Below are positions 7,747-15,623 of a stretch of DNA of 64,000 nt, one piece after another. The DNA is from Betaproteobacteria bacterium (lineage in GTDB: Bacteria > Pseudomonadota > Gammaproteobacteria > Burkholderiales > Casimicrobiaceae): contig JADKEV010000012.1 of the NCBI GenBank assembly GCA_016717855.1, positions 144,721 through 208,720 on the forward strand, written 5' to 3'. The position numbers and the translations under genes were made by a program. Each line of letters starts with the position of its first letter. Positions within the stretch are counted from its first letter, which is position 1. Under the pieces are notes generated by a model, which ran no database searches, was not told the origin of the DNA, and was given only the letters and a program-made list of their open reading frames with translations.

Positions 7747-8169
7747 ATGAAGAACCTACCTGTTGAACATTGCGTTGCCGCGGCTTCCGCCTCCACCGGC
7801 GTGCCGGCCCTGCGCCGCAGCACGCTGACCTTGGCACTGCGCGGCGCTGCCCTGTGCATCGCGCTGGGTTTCGGCGCGGCGCCGATGACCGCGCTGGCTG
7901 ATACGAGGGTCGTGGTGCGTGTGGCGCCCCCGGCCATGCAGGTCGAGGAAGTGCCGGCAGCCCGGCGCGGCTACCTCTGGGCGCCGGGCTACTGGCGCTG
8001 GCAGAACCGCCAGCATGTCTGGTCGAAGGGCCATTGGGAGCGCGAGCGCCGCGGCCAGCGCTTCGAAGGCGCCCGCTGGGAGCAGCGCGGCGAGCGTTAC
8101 CAGTTCGCCCCCGCCCGCTGGCAGCGGGACGGCAATCGTGGCGCCCGCCGGGAACGGGTGACGCAGTAA
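7747..8169 (+). CDS. YXWGXW repeat-containing secreted protein
   Basis: A 140-residue product. The long signal sequence ends near residue 48 (hydrophobic LALRGAALCIALGFGAAP then ALADT). The mature part has the family pattern of aromatic repeats: GYLWAPGYWRWQNRQHVWSKGHWERER and a degenerate second unit WEQRGERYQFAPARW, rich in Arg and Trp. Members are small periplasmic or surface proteins of Betaproteobacteria with unknown function. The gene sits between two small RNA candidates of the same design, which is the unusual part. Confidence 0.8.
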   Translation: MKNLPVEHCVAAASASTGVPALRRSTLTLALRGAALCIALGFGAAPMTALADTRVVVRVAPPAMQVEEVPAARRGYLWAPGYWRWQNRQHVWSKGHWERERRGQRFEGARWEQRGERYQFAPARWQRDGNRGARRERVTQ

Positions 8170-8235
8170 CGTCGCCGCCATGGTTTCTTCGCGCCTGCCT
8201 CGCCAATCAATGCCGGAAATATTTTTTTTCCATAT

Positions 8236-8249
8236 GTGCGTTACCGCAC
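8236..8249. promoter_or_regulatory. Inverted repeat GTGCGTTACCGCAC upstream of small RNA copy 2
   Basis: GTGCG and CGCAC flank TTAC, 36 bases before the hairpin of the second small RNA candidate. It differs from the repeat at 4024-4037 by one symmetric base pair. A related stretch (CGCACAGAACGG, 7576-7587) precedes copy 1. Confidence 0.4.
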
Positions 8250-8284
8250 GGACGCGAAAGTACCGGAAATCCATGATCTAACCG

Positions 8285-8357
8285 GGTGCTTATTGTCCTC
8301 CCCGACAAGCACCAGTAGTACCGGGCCCGGAACGGTAGTTACGTTCCGGGCCTTTTT
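8285..8357 (+). ncRNA. Candidate small RNA, copy 2, with anti-Shine-Dalgarno loop
   Basis: A hairpin at 8285-8313 pairs GGTGC with GCACC and TTGTC with GACAA, with a three-base bulge. It presents the loop CTCCCC, preceded by GTC as in copy 1. After ten bases a perfect 11-bp terminator follows. Order, spacing and loop match copy 1 at 7615-7690, although the stems differ in sequence with pairing kept, which is the mark of a selected RNA structure. A T8 run (8222-8229) sits upstream where copy 1 has an A8 run. Confidence 0.55.
8324..8357 (+). terminator. Intrinsic terminator of small RNA copy 2
   Basis: GGCCCGGAACG and CGTTCCGGGCC form a perfect 11-bp stem with the loop GTAGTTA, followed by TTTTT. 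Confidence 0.88.
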
Positions 8358-8432
8358 CCGTTTCCCCACCACGTTCCAGGCCGCGGCCCGCAGCGCTTCC
8401 GGACCCGCGGCAAAACCAGGAAAAGGCCAGCA

Positions 8433-9308
8433 ATGATCCGCCTCAAGTTCTCCATTGCCCTGCACTACGAGATCCTCGACAACCCCAGCGACTTCATCCT
8501 GAACATCCATGCCGCGCAAACGCGCTGCCAGATCGTCGCCGCCGAGCACCTCACGGTCAGCCAGCCGGTCGAGACCGTGCTCTACACCGATCCGACCTAC
8601 GGCACGCGTTACCTGCGGCTGAAGGGCGAACCGGGCAACCTGGACATCCGTTACGAGGCGACGGTCGACATCAGCCATTTTGTCACGTCGCCCGGGCGCC
8701 TGATGGAGGTGCCGGTCGCCGAAATGCCCGCCGAAATCCTGCCCTACATCTACCCCAGCCGTTACTGCCAGTCGGACCGGTTGCGCCGTTTCGGCGCGCG
8801 CGAATTCGGCCACTTGCGCCAGGGCTACTGGCGGGTGCAGGCGATCGCGGATTGGGTACGCCAGCGCACGACGTTCACCCCCGGCAGCTCGAACAGCAGC
8901 ACCTCCGCCGTCGACACCGTGATCGAGCAGGTCGGCGTGTGCCGCGATTTCGCCCACCTGATGATCGCGCTGTGCCGGGCCTGCAACATCCCGGCGCGCT
9001 TCGTCACCGGCATTGACTACGGCGCCGACCCGGCGATGGGGCCGACGGACTTCCACGCCTATGTCGAGGTGTTCCTGGGCGATCGCTGGTATCTGTTCGA
9101 TCCGACCGGCGTCTCGCCGCCAATGGGGCTGGTGCGCCTGGGCACCGGCCGCGATGCGGCCGACGTCTCGTTCGCCACCATGTTCGGCGCCGTCCGTTCC
9201 TTCGCCCCGGTGATCATCATCGAAGCGCTGGAAGACCCCGCCAACGGCGTCGTTCTGCCCCGGCACAGCCTGGACGCGCTGTCGTCGCATGGAGGTGCAG
9301 CGGCGTAG
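8433..9308 (+). CDS. Transglutaminase-like family protein
   Basis: A 291-residue cytoplasmic protein. The N-terminal part is a beta-rich domain (residues 1-100). The transglutaminase core follows with the triad Cys170 (GVCRDFAHL), His208 (DFHAYVEV) and Asp223 (YLFDPTG). Members of this group are protease-like enzymes often found beside peptide-ligase or alpha-E genes; those partners are absent here. The ATG at 8433 follows AGGAAAAGG. The downstream repeat element A begins 24 bases after the stop. Confidence 0.9.
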   Translation: MIRLKFSIALHYEILDNPSDFILNIHAAQTRCQIVAAEHLTVSQPVETVLYTDPTYGTRYLRLKGEPGNLDIRYEATVDISHFVTSPGRLMEVPVAEMPAEILPYIYPSRYCQSDRLRRFGAREFGHLRQGYWRVQAIADWVRQRTTFTPGSSNSSTSAVDTVIEQVGVCRDFAHLMIALCRACNIPARFVTGIDYGADPAMGPTDFHAYVEVFLGDRWYLFDPTGVSPPMGLVRLGTGRDAADVSFATMFGAVRSFAPVIIIEALEDPANGVVLPRHSLDALSSHGGAAA

Positions 9309-9332
9309 GGTAGATTGCGTGAGATGAATTTC

Positions 9333-9505
9333 GTAGGATGGGTGGAGCGCAGCGATACCCATCATGACGGGCCGAGCCCGAAAGTCCGGGTGTTGCGCCG
9401 GCCGTCGATCGGCGCGACATCGACCGCACTATACGGGTCAACGAGATGGGTATCGATGCGCTCCGCCCACCATCGATGGGTATCGCTGCGCTCCACCCAT
9501 CCTAC
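9333..9505. repeat. MITE-like element A (inverted ends of about 31 bp)
   Basis: The left end at 9333-9363 begins GTAGGATGGGTGGAGCGCAG. The right end is the inverted sequence, present twice in tandem (9444-9473 and 9475-9505). The interior of about 80 bases is not shared with the other copies to the eye. The last bases (CCTAC) reach into the 3' end of the enoyl-CoA hydratase gene on the minus strand and supply its TAG stop codon. Confidence 0.8.
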
Positions 9506-10272
9506 TCGAATCTGCTGAAATCCGGCTTCCGCTTCTCGAAAAACGCGCGCGCGGCCTCGCCGAATTCCGGCGAGGCGAGACGCTCGCCGAACAACCGCGA
9601 TTCGGTCTCGAGCACCTCGGCGACGCGCGCCGCGGTCCACTTGCGCATCAGCGCCTTGGTCGCGCGGATCGCCCCTGCCGGCTGGGCGGCCAGTTGCGCG
9701 ATCCTGCCCTCGGCGTGGGCCATCAGTTCCCCGTCGGGCAGCACCGCATTGACCAGCCCGATGGCCAGCGCGCGCTCGGCGCTGAAGCGCTCGCCCAGCA
9801 TCAGCAGCTCGGCCGCCTGCACATGGCCCGCCATCCGCGCCAGCGCGTAGCTGCTTGATCCTTCCGGGCACAAGCCCAGCGACGCGAACGGCAACTGGAA
9901 CTTCGCGCCCTGCCCCGCGTAGGCCAGGTCGCAATGCAGCAGCAGCGTCGTGCCGATGCCGACCGCCGAGCCGTTGACGGCGGCGACGATGGGCTTGACC
10001 GCCGTGCTGATCGTCTCCAGGAATTTCATCGCCGGCCGCTCGCGGATCATCCGCTCCAGGTCCTGGAACTCCGCGAGGTCGTTGCCGGCGGTGAAGCAGT
10101 CGGGCTGGCCGTGGATGAACACCACGCGCACTTCGGCGTCGTCGTTCGATCCGGCGATCGCCTCGCGCATCGCGTCGTACATCGCGCCGGTCAGCGCGTT
10201 CTTCTTGTCCGGGCGATTGAGCTGGATGCGCAGGACGCGGTTGGCTTTGGTGATCAGGATGTCGTTGGTCAT
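9502..10272 (-). CDS. Enoyl-CoA hydratase/isomerase family protein, probably a 3,2-enoyl-CoA isomerase
   Basis: A 256-residue crotonase-fold enzyme acting on enoyl-CoA esters. The oxyanion-hole regions are present (FTAGNDLAEF and AAVNGSAVGIGTTLLLHCDL). The first hydratase Glu (usually in GGGxELA) is replaced by Thr, and the second Glu position is Phe/Ala, but Glu follows in LCPEGSSS. That pattern is the one of delta3,delta2-enoyl-CoA isomerases, needed for unsaturated fatty acids, rather than a true hydratase. It is 13 bases downstream of the thiolase gene, in the same direction. The TAG stop is formed by repeat element A. Confidence 0.85.
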   Translation of the reverse strand: MTNDILITKANRVLRIQLNRPDKKNALTGAMYDAMREAIAGSNDDAEVRVVFIHGQPDCFTAGNDLAEFQDLERMIRERPAMKFLETISTAVKPIVAAVNGSAVGIGTTLLLHCDLAYAGQGAKFQLPFASLGLCPEGSSSYALARMAGHVQAAELLMLGERFSAERALAIGLVNAVLPDGELMAHAEGRIAQLAAQPAGAIRATKALMRKWTAARVAEVLETESRLFGERLASPEFGEAARAFFEKRKPDFSRFE

Positions 10273-10285
10273 GGGATCCCCGGAG

Positions 10286-11464
10286 TCAGGCTACTTCAAA
10301 CAATCCCGCCGCCCCCTGTCCGCCTCCTATGCACATCGTGACGACCACGTACTTGACGCCGCGGCGCTTGCCTTCGAGCAGCGCGTGGCCGGTCAGCCGC
10401 GCGCCGGACATCCCGTACGGGTGGCCGACCGCGATCGCGCCGCCGTCGACGTTCAGCCGGTCGTTCGGGATCCCCAGCTTGTCGCGGCAGTAGATCACCT
10501 GGACGGCGAACGCCTCATTCAATTCCCACAGGCCGATGTCTTCGACCCTGAGGCCGGCCTTCGCCAGCAGCTTCGGGATCGCGAACACCGGGCCGATGCC
10601 CATTTCGTCGGGCTCGCAGCCGGCGACGGCGAAGCCGCGGAAGATGCCCAGCGGGGCGAGTCCCTTTTTCTCCGCGGTTTGCGCGTCCATCACGATGCAT
10701 GCCGCGGCGCCGTCGGAGAACTGGCTGGCGTTGCCCGCGGCGATCACGCCTCCGGGGACTGCCGGTTTTATCTTCGACACGCCTTCGTATGTGGTGTCGG
10801 CGCGAATGCCTTCGTCGGCGGCGATGGTGACTTCGCGCGTGAAGAGCTGGCCCGATTCCTTGTCGGCGACGCCCATGGTCGTGGTCATCGGCGCGATCTC
10901 GGCGGTGAAGCGGCCGGCGGCCTGCGCGGCGGTCGCGCGCTGCTGCGACTGCACGCCGTACTCGTCCTGCTTATCGCGCGGGATGTTGTAACGCTTGGCG
11001 ACGGTCTCGGCGGTCTGCAGCATCGGCCAGTAGACTTCCGGCTTGTGCTCGTTCAGCCAGCCCTCGACCAGCATGTGCTTGTTCATCTCCTGCTGGACGC
11101 AGGAGATCGATTCCAGCCCGCCCGCGGCGTAGATGCTGCCTTCGCCGGCGATGATGCGCTGCGCGGCCAGCGCGATGGTCTGCAGGCCGGACGAGCAGAA
11201 GCGGTTCACCGTCATCCCGGCGGTGGTCACCGGGCAGCCGGCGCGCAGCGCGATCTGCCGCGCGATGTTGGCGCCGGTCGCGCCCTCGGGATTCGCGCAG
11301 CCCATGATCACGTCCTCGACCTCGGCCGCTTCGATGCCGGCGCGCGCGATCGCGTTCGCCACCGCGTGGCCGCCCAGCGTCGCGCCGTGGGTCATGTTGA
11401 AGGCGCCACGCCACGACTTGGCGAGTCCGGTGCGGGCGGTGGAGACGATGACTGCGTCGGTCAT
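10286..11464 (-). CDS. Acetyl-CoA C-acyltransferase (thiolase)
   Basis: A 392-residue thiolase of full length. The catalytic residues are visible: nucleophile Cys90 in NRFCSSGLQ, NEAFA, His in GHPYGMSGAR and Cys in CIGGGQGAAG. It carries out the last step of beta-oxidation (3-ketoacyl-CoA thiolysis) or the reverse condensation. It forms an operon-like pair with the enoyl-CoA isomerase gene and lies next to the bifunctional hydratase/dehydrogenase, separated from it only by repeat element B. A second thiolase is at 55907. Confidence 0.93.
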   Translation of the reverse strand: MTDAVIVSTARTGLAKSWRGAFNMTHGATLGGHAVANAIARAGIEAAEVEDVIMGCANPEGATGANIARQIALRAGCPVTTAGMTVNRFCSSGLQTIALAAQRIIAGEGSIYAAGGLESISCVQQEMNKHMLVEGWLNEHKPEVYWPMLQTAETVAKRYNIPRDKQDEYGVQSQQRATAAQAAGRFTAEIAPMTTTMGVADKESGQLFTREVTIAADEGIRADTTYEGVSKIKPAVPGGVIAAGNASQFSDGAAACIVMDAQTAEKKGLAPLGIFRGFAVAGCEPDEMGIGPVFAIPKLLAKAGLRVEDIGLWELNEAFAVQVIYCRDKLGIPNDRLNVDGGAIAVGHPYGMSGARLTGHALLEGKRRGVKYVVVTMCIGGGQGAAGLFEVA

Positions 11465-11499
11465 GATGATGTTCCTCGGTCGTTACAGATCAAATTTTC

Positions 11500-11643
11500 G
11501 CAGGATGGGTGGAGCGCAGCGATACCCATCTCGTGTTTCAACATTTTCCGGTTGGATGGCGCCGGCCGGTCAGGGTCGCGTGCGGCAATGCGGTCCCGGA
11601 TGAATCTACCATGATGGGTATCGCTGCGCTCCACCCATCCTAC
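11500..11643. repeat. MITE-like element B
   Basis: The left end is at 11500-11530 (GCAGG instead of GTAGG at the tip) and the inverted right end at 11613-11643. The interior is about 80 bases. It sits between the bifunctional fatty-acid oxidation gene and the thiolase gene, both on the minus strand, and may affect their co-transcription. Confidence 0.8.
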
Positions 11644-11678
11644 GGATACTGCGGCAGCTGTTTCAACCTACGTCAGTT

Positions 11679-13772
11679 TCACGACGGGTTGAACGTCTTG
11701 CCGTCGGCGGCCAGTCTGGCCAGCAGCGCCGCCGGCGTCCAGAAGCCCGGATCGCCGTGCGGATTCTTCGCGAACTTTTTCATCGCCGCGATCACGTTGA
11801 CCAGGCCCTGGCTGTCGGCGTAGAGCATCGGCCCGCCGCGATAGAGAGGGAAGCCGTAGCCGGTGAGATAGACAATGTCGATGTCGGAGGCGCGCGCCGC
11901 GATGCCTTCCTCGAGTATTTTCGCGCCTTCGTTTACCAGCGCGTAGACGCAGCGGTGGACGATCTCGTCATCGGTGATCTTGCGCCGCGCGACGCCGATT
12001 TCCTTCGAGTGATTGACGATCAGTTCCTGGACCAGCGGGTCCGGGATCGGATCGCGTTTGCCCGCCTCGTACTTGTAGACGCCGGCTCCGGTCTTCTGCC
12101 CGAAGCGGCCCATCTCGCAGATCTTGTCGATCCAGCGCGAGTAGACCATGTCGGGCTTCTCGACATAGCGGCGCTTCCTGATGTACCAGCCCACGTCGAG
12201 CCCGGCCATGTCGGACATCCGGAACGGACCCATCGCCCAGCCGAATTTCTCCATGGCCTTGTCCACTTCCCAAGGCAGCGCGCCTTCCTCGACCAGGAAC
12301 ATCGCCTGGCGCAGATACTGCTCCAGCATCCGGTTGCCGATGAAGCCGTCGCAGACCCCGGAGACCACGCCGGTCTTCTTGATTGTCTTGGAGAGTTTCA
12401 TCGTCGTCGCGAGCACGTCCTTCGCCGTGTCCTTGCCGCGGATGATCTCCAGCAGCTTCATCACGTTGGCCGGGCTGAAGAAGTGGGTGCCGATCACGTC
12501 CTGCGGCCGCTTGGTGAAGGCGGCGATCTTGTTGACGTCCAGCGTCGAGGTGTTGGACGCGAGGATCGCGCCGGGCTTCATCACTTCGTCGAGCTTCTTG
12601 AACACCTGCTCCTTCACGCCCATGTCCTCGAACACCGCTTCGATCACGATGTCGGCGCCGCCGATGTCGGCATAATTCAGCGTGCCCTTGATCAGGTCGA
12701 CGCGCTGCTGCATCTTCTCGGGCGTGAGCCGGCCTTTTTTCGCCGAGTTCTCGTAGTTCTTGCGGATGACGCCGAGGCCCTTGTCGAGCGCTTCCTGCTT
12801 CATCTCCAGCAGCGTGACCGGTATCCCGGCATTGGCGAAGTTCATCGCGATGCCGCCGCCCATCGTGCCGGCGCCGATGATCGCGGCAGACTTGACCGGG
12901 CGCGGCGGCGTGTCTTCCGGCACATCGGGAATCTTCGACGCGGCGCGCTCGGCGAAGAACGCGTGGCGCAGCGCCCGCGACTCCGGCGTCTGCATCAGCA
13001 TCAGGAACAGCTCGCGCTCCTTTTTCAGGCCCTGCTCGAAGGGCAGCGTCGCGGCGGCCTTCAGCGCTTCGACGCAGGCGGACGGGGCAGGGTAGTTGCG
13101 GGCGACCGCCGCGACCGTGTTGGCGGCGAATTGCAGGAAGGCTTCCGGATTCGGGTGCACGACCTTCAGGTTGCGCACCAGCTTGAGCGGCTTCTTCTCA
13201 TCGACGGCGGCCTTGGCGAAGGCGAGCGCGCCGGCCAGCAGGTCGCCTTCGATCACCTGGTCGAACAGCGCCGTCTTGGCCAGCTTTTCCGAGGGCACCG
13301 TCGTGCCCGAGACGATCATGTTCAGCGCGGCTTCCAGCCCGACCACGCGCGGGAGCCGCTGGGTACCGCCGGCGCCCGGCAGCAGGCCCAGCTTGACTTC
13401 GGGCAGCGCGATCTGCGCGCCCGCGACCGCGACGCGGAAGTGGCAGGCCAGCGCCAGTTCCAGTCCGCCGCCCATCGCCACCGCGTGGATCGCCGCGATC
13501 ACCGGCTTGGTCGAGGCTTCGACCGCGCGGATCACCGTATGCAGGTTCGGTTCGGCGAACGCCTTGGGCGAATTGAACTCGCGGATGTCGGCACCGCCGG
13601 AAAAAGCGCGGCCGGCGCCGATGAGCACAATCGCGGCGACGGCCGGATCGTCCTGGGCCGCGGCGAGGCCGTCGACGATCGCGGTGCGCAGCGCGTGGCC
13701 GAGGCCGTTGACGGGGGGATTGTCGAGCGTGATGACGGCAACGTTGCCGTGCAGGGCATAGGGGGCGGACAT
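11679..13772 (-). CDS. Bifunctional enoyl-CoA hydratase / 3-hydroxyacyl-CoA dehydrogenase
   Basis: A 697-residue beta-oxidation enzyme. The crotonase domain (residues about 5-190) keeps both Glu (GGGLELALACH and ALPEVKLGLLPGAGGTQRL). The NAD-binding domain starts near residue 295 with IIGAGTMGGGIA, followed by the dehydrogenase catalytic His in GTHFFSPANVMKLLE, and two C-terminal helical domains. The ATG at 13772 is chosen because AGGAAA precedes it; the open frame extends 21 codons further without a ribosome site. It is divergent from the acyl-CoA synthetase gene and upstream of thiolase and isomerase genes, giving a full beta-oxidation set. Confidence 0.93.
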   Translation of the reverse strand: MSAPYALHGNVAVITLDNPPVNGLGHALRTAIVDGLAAAQDDPAVAAIVLIGAGRAFSGGADIREFNSPKAFAEPNLHTVIRAVEASTKPVIAAIHAVAMGGGLELALACHFRVAVAGAQIALPEVKLGLLPGAGGTQRLPRVVGLEAALNMIVSGTTVPSEKLAKTALFDQVIEGDLLAGALAFAKAAVDEKKPLKLVRNLKVVHPNPEAFLQFAANTVAAVARNYPAPSACVEALKAAATLPFEQGLKKERELFLMLMQTPESRALRHAFFAERAASKIPDVPEDTPPRPVKSAAIIGAGTMGGGIAMNFANAGIPVTLLEMKQEALDKGLGVIRKNYENSAKKGRLTPEKMQQRVDLIKGTLNYADIGGADIVIEAVFEDMGVKEQVFKKLDEVMKPGAILASNTSTLDVNKIAAFTKRPQDVIGTHFFSPANVMKLLEIIRGKDTAKDVLATTMKLSKTIKKTGVVSGVCDGFIGNRMLEQYLRQAMFLVEEGALPWEVDKAMEKFGWAMGPFRMSDMAGLDVGWYIRKRRYVEKPDMVYSRWIDKICEMGRFGQKTGAGVYKYEAGKRDPIPDPLVQELIVNHSKEIGVARRKITDDEIVHRCVYALVNEGAKILEEGIAARASDIDIVYLTGYGFPLYRGGPMLYADSQGLVNVIAAMKKFAKNPHGDPGFWTPAALLARLAADGKTFNPS

Positions 13773-13882
13773 GGGAGTTTCCTGATGGAGGAATTCCTCT
13801 ATGATAACGGGCGGCGGCGATAAATCCAACCACAACGCTCCGCGCGGCGCGGCCAGCGGTGGAGCAAACAGGGACGCAGCCG

Positions 13883-13896
13883 TTGACCGCGGTCAA
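13883..13896. promoter_or_regulatory. Perfect palindrome TTGACCGCGGTCAA, candidate FNR/Crp-type operator
   Basis: It lies 59 bases before the acyl-CoA synthetase start and 110 before the bifunctional oxidation gene. It matches the TTGAC-N4-GTCAA form seen at 26297, 41879 and, less perfectly, 28362. A TetR-type fatty-acid regulator site is the main alternative. Confidence 0.45.
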
Positions 13897-13955
13897 GCCA
13901 GGCCGAGCGGCGATCCGTCGCGACGCACTATCGGCAACGGAGTTCGAGGAGGAGC

Positions 13956-15623
13956 ATGTCTACCCGTCACTATGCACACTGGCCGCGCGGCCTGCCGCAC
14001 GACATCACGATTCCGGCAACCAGCGTCTACGTCAATCTCGCCGTGTCGGCCGTACGCTATCCGGACAAGCCGGCGCTGGTGTTCTATGACACAGCGATCA
14101 GCTACCGGGAGTTCCTTCGCGACGTGGACTTGCTGGCCGGCTACCTGCAGCAGGTATGCGGCGTGCGCAGGGGCGACCGGGTCCTGCTCTACAGCCAGAA
14201 TTGTCCGCAGTGGGCGATCGGGTATTACGCGATCCTGCGCGCCGACGCGGTCGTCGTGCCGGTCAATGCGATGAGCAAGGCGATGGAGGCGGAGCACTAC
14301 GCGCAGGACAGCGGCGCGGTGGCCGCGATCGTGTCGCAGGAACTGCTCCCCTACCTGCAGCCGGTGCTGGGCCGGCACGCGCTCCGCCATGCGGTGGTCG
14401 CCACCTATGCGGACTACCTGCGCGTCCCCACCGACCTGCCGGTCCCCGAATTCGTCCGGGCGGCGCCCGCGGCGCTGGCCGGGCATGGCCTGCACGCGTG
14501 GCGCGACATGCTCGCGGCGGGCGAAACCCCGGGCGAGCACGAGGCGGGTCCGGACGACTGGAGCGTCTTTCCGTACACGTCGGGGACCACCGGCCATCCC
14601 AAGGGATGCATCCACACCCACCGCTCGGTGATGCACACGCTGGTGACCGGGTGCATCTGGTCCGGCGTGCATCCGGAGATGATCGCGCTGGCCACGCTGC
14701 CGTTCTTTCACGTCACCGGCATGCAGAGCAGCCTGAATTCGCCCATCTACATGGGCGCGACGCTGGTCATCCTGCCGCGCTGGGAGCGGACGATGGCGGC
14801 GCAGCTGATCGAACGCTACCAGGTGTCGACGTGGACCGCGATCTCGACCATGGTCGTCGACCTGCTGGCCAATCCGGACCTGGGCAAATACGACATCGGC
14901 AGCCTGATGCGGATCACCGGCGGCGGCGCGGCGATGCCCGAGGCGGTGGCCAAGTCGCTGTTCGACCGCTTCGGCCTGACCTATCTCGAAGGCTACGGGC
15001 TGTCGGAAACCATCGCGCCCTCGCACATCAACCCGCCGCAGCGCGCCAAGCGCCAGTGCCTGGGGATTCCCATCTGCAACACCGAGGCGCTGGTCGTCGA
15101 GGTCGGCGGCACGCGCGAGCTGGGCACGGGCGAGACGGGCGAGATCCTGATCCACGGGCCGCAGGTGTTCCAGGGCTACTGGAACCAGCCCGCGGCGACC
15201 GCGGCGGCGTTTGTCGAGATCGAGGGCAAGCGCTTCCTGCGCAGCGGCGACCTGGGCTACGTGGACGAGGACGGTTACTACTTCATCGTCGACCGGGTCA
15301 AGCGGATGATCAACGCGTCGGGCTTCAAGGTGTGGCCGGCGGAAGTCGAGAACATGATGTACGCGCACCCGGACATCCAGGAGGCCTGCGTGATCGGCGT
15401 GCCCGATCCGTACCGGGGCGAGTCGGTGAAGGCGTTCGTGGTCCTCAAGGCCGGCAGCCGTGGCAGCGTGCAGGCCGCCGACATCATCGGCTGGTGCAAG
15501 GCCAGCATGGCAGCATACAAGGTGCCGCAGAAGATCGAGTTCCGCGACAGCCTGCCCAAGTCGGGGGCGGGCAAGCTGATGTGGCGGCAGTTGCAGGAAG
15601 AAGAGCGGAGCAGGGCGCAGTGA
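13956..15623 (+). CDS. Acyl-CoA synthetase (AMP-forming), long-chain fatty acid type
   Basis: A 555-residue adenylate-forming enzyme that activates fatty acids to acyl-CoA. Motifs in order: P-loop-like YTSGTTGHPKG (207-217), FHVTGMQ, EGYGLSE, SGDLGYVDEDGYY, DRVKRMI and the C-terminal catalytic Lys in SGAGKLMWR. GAGGAGG immediately upstream supports the ATG. It is divergent from the bifunctional beta-oxidation gene, giving activation and oxidation from one intergenic region. Its stop overlaps the GTG of earP (GTGA). The precise chain length is not known. Confidence 0.92.
   Translation: MSTRHYAHWPRGLPHDITIPATSVYVNLAVSAVRYPDKPALVFYDTAISYREFLRDVDLLAGYLQQVCGVRRGDRVLLYSQNCPQWAIGYYAILRADAVVVPVNAMSKAMEAEHYAQDSGAVAAIVSQELLPYLQPVLGRHALRHAVVATYADYLRVPTDLPVPEFVRAAPAALAGHGLHAWRDMLAAGETPGEHEAGPDDWSVFPYTSGTTGHPKGCIHTHRSVMHTLVTGCIWSGVHPEMIALATLPFFHVTGMQSSLNSPIYMGATLVILPRWERTMAAQLIERYQVSTWTAISTMVVDLLANPDLGKYDIGSLMRITGGGAAMPEAVAKSLFDRFGLTYLEGYGLSETIAPSHINPPQRAKRQCLGIPICNTEALVVEVGGTRELGTGETGEILIHGPQVFQGYWNQPAATAAAFVEIEGKRFLRSGDLGYVDEDGYYFIVDRVKRMINASGFKVWPAEVENMMYAHPDIQEACVIGVPDPYRGESVKAFVVLKAGSRGSVQAADIIGWCKASMAAYKVPQKIEFRDSLPKSGAGKLMWRQLQEEERSRAQ

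Noticed and set aside
11757..13823. Long open frame antisense to the bifunctional beta-oxidation gene
   Set aside because: It is a frame shadow in GC-rich DNA; the product is Arg/Asp/His-rich, has no ribosome site and matches no family.
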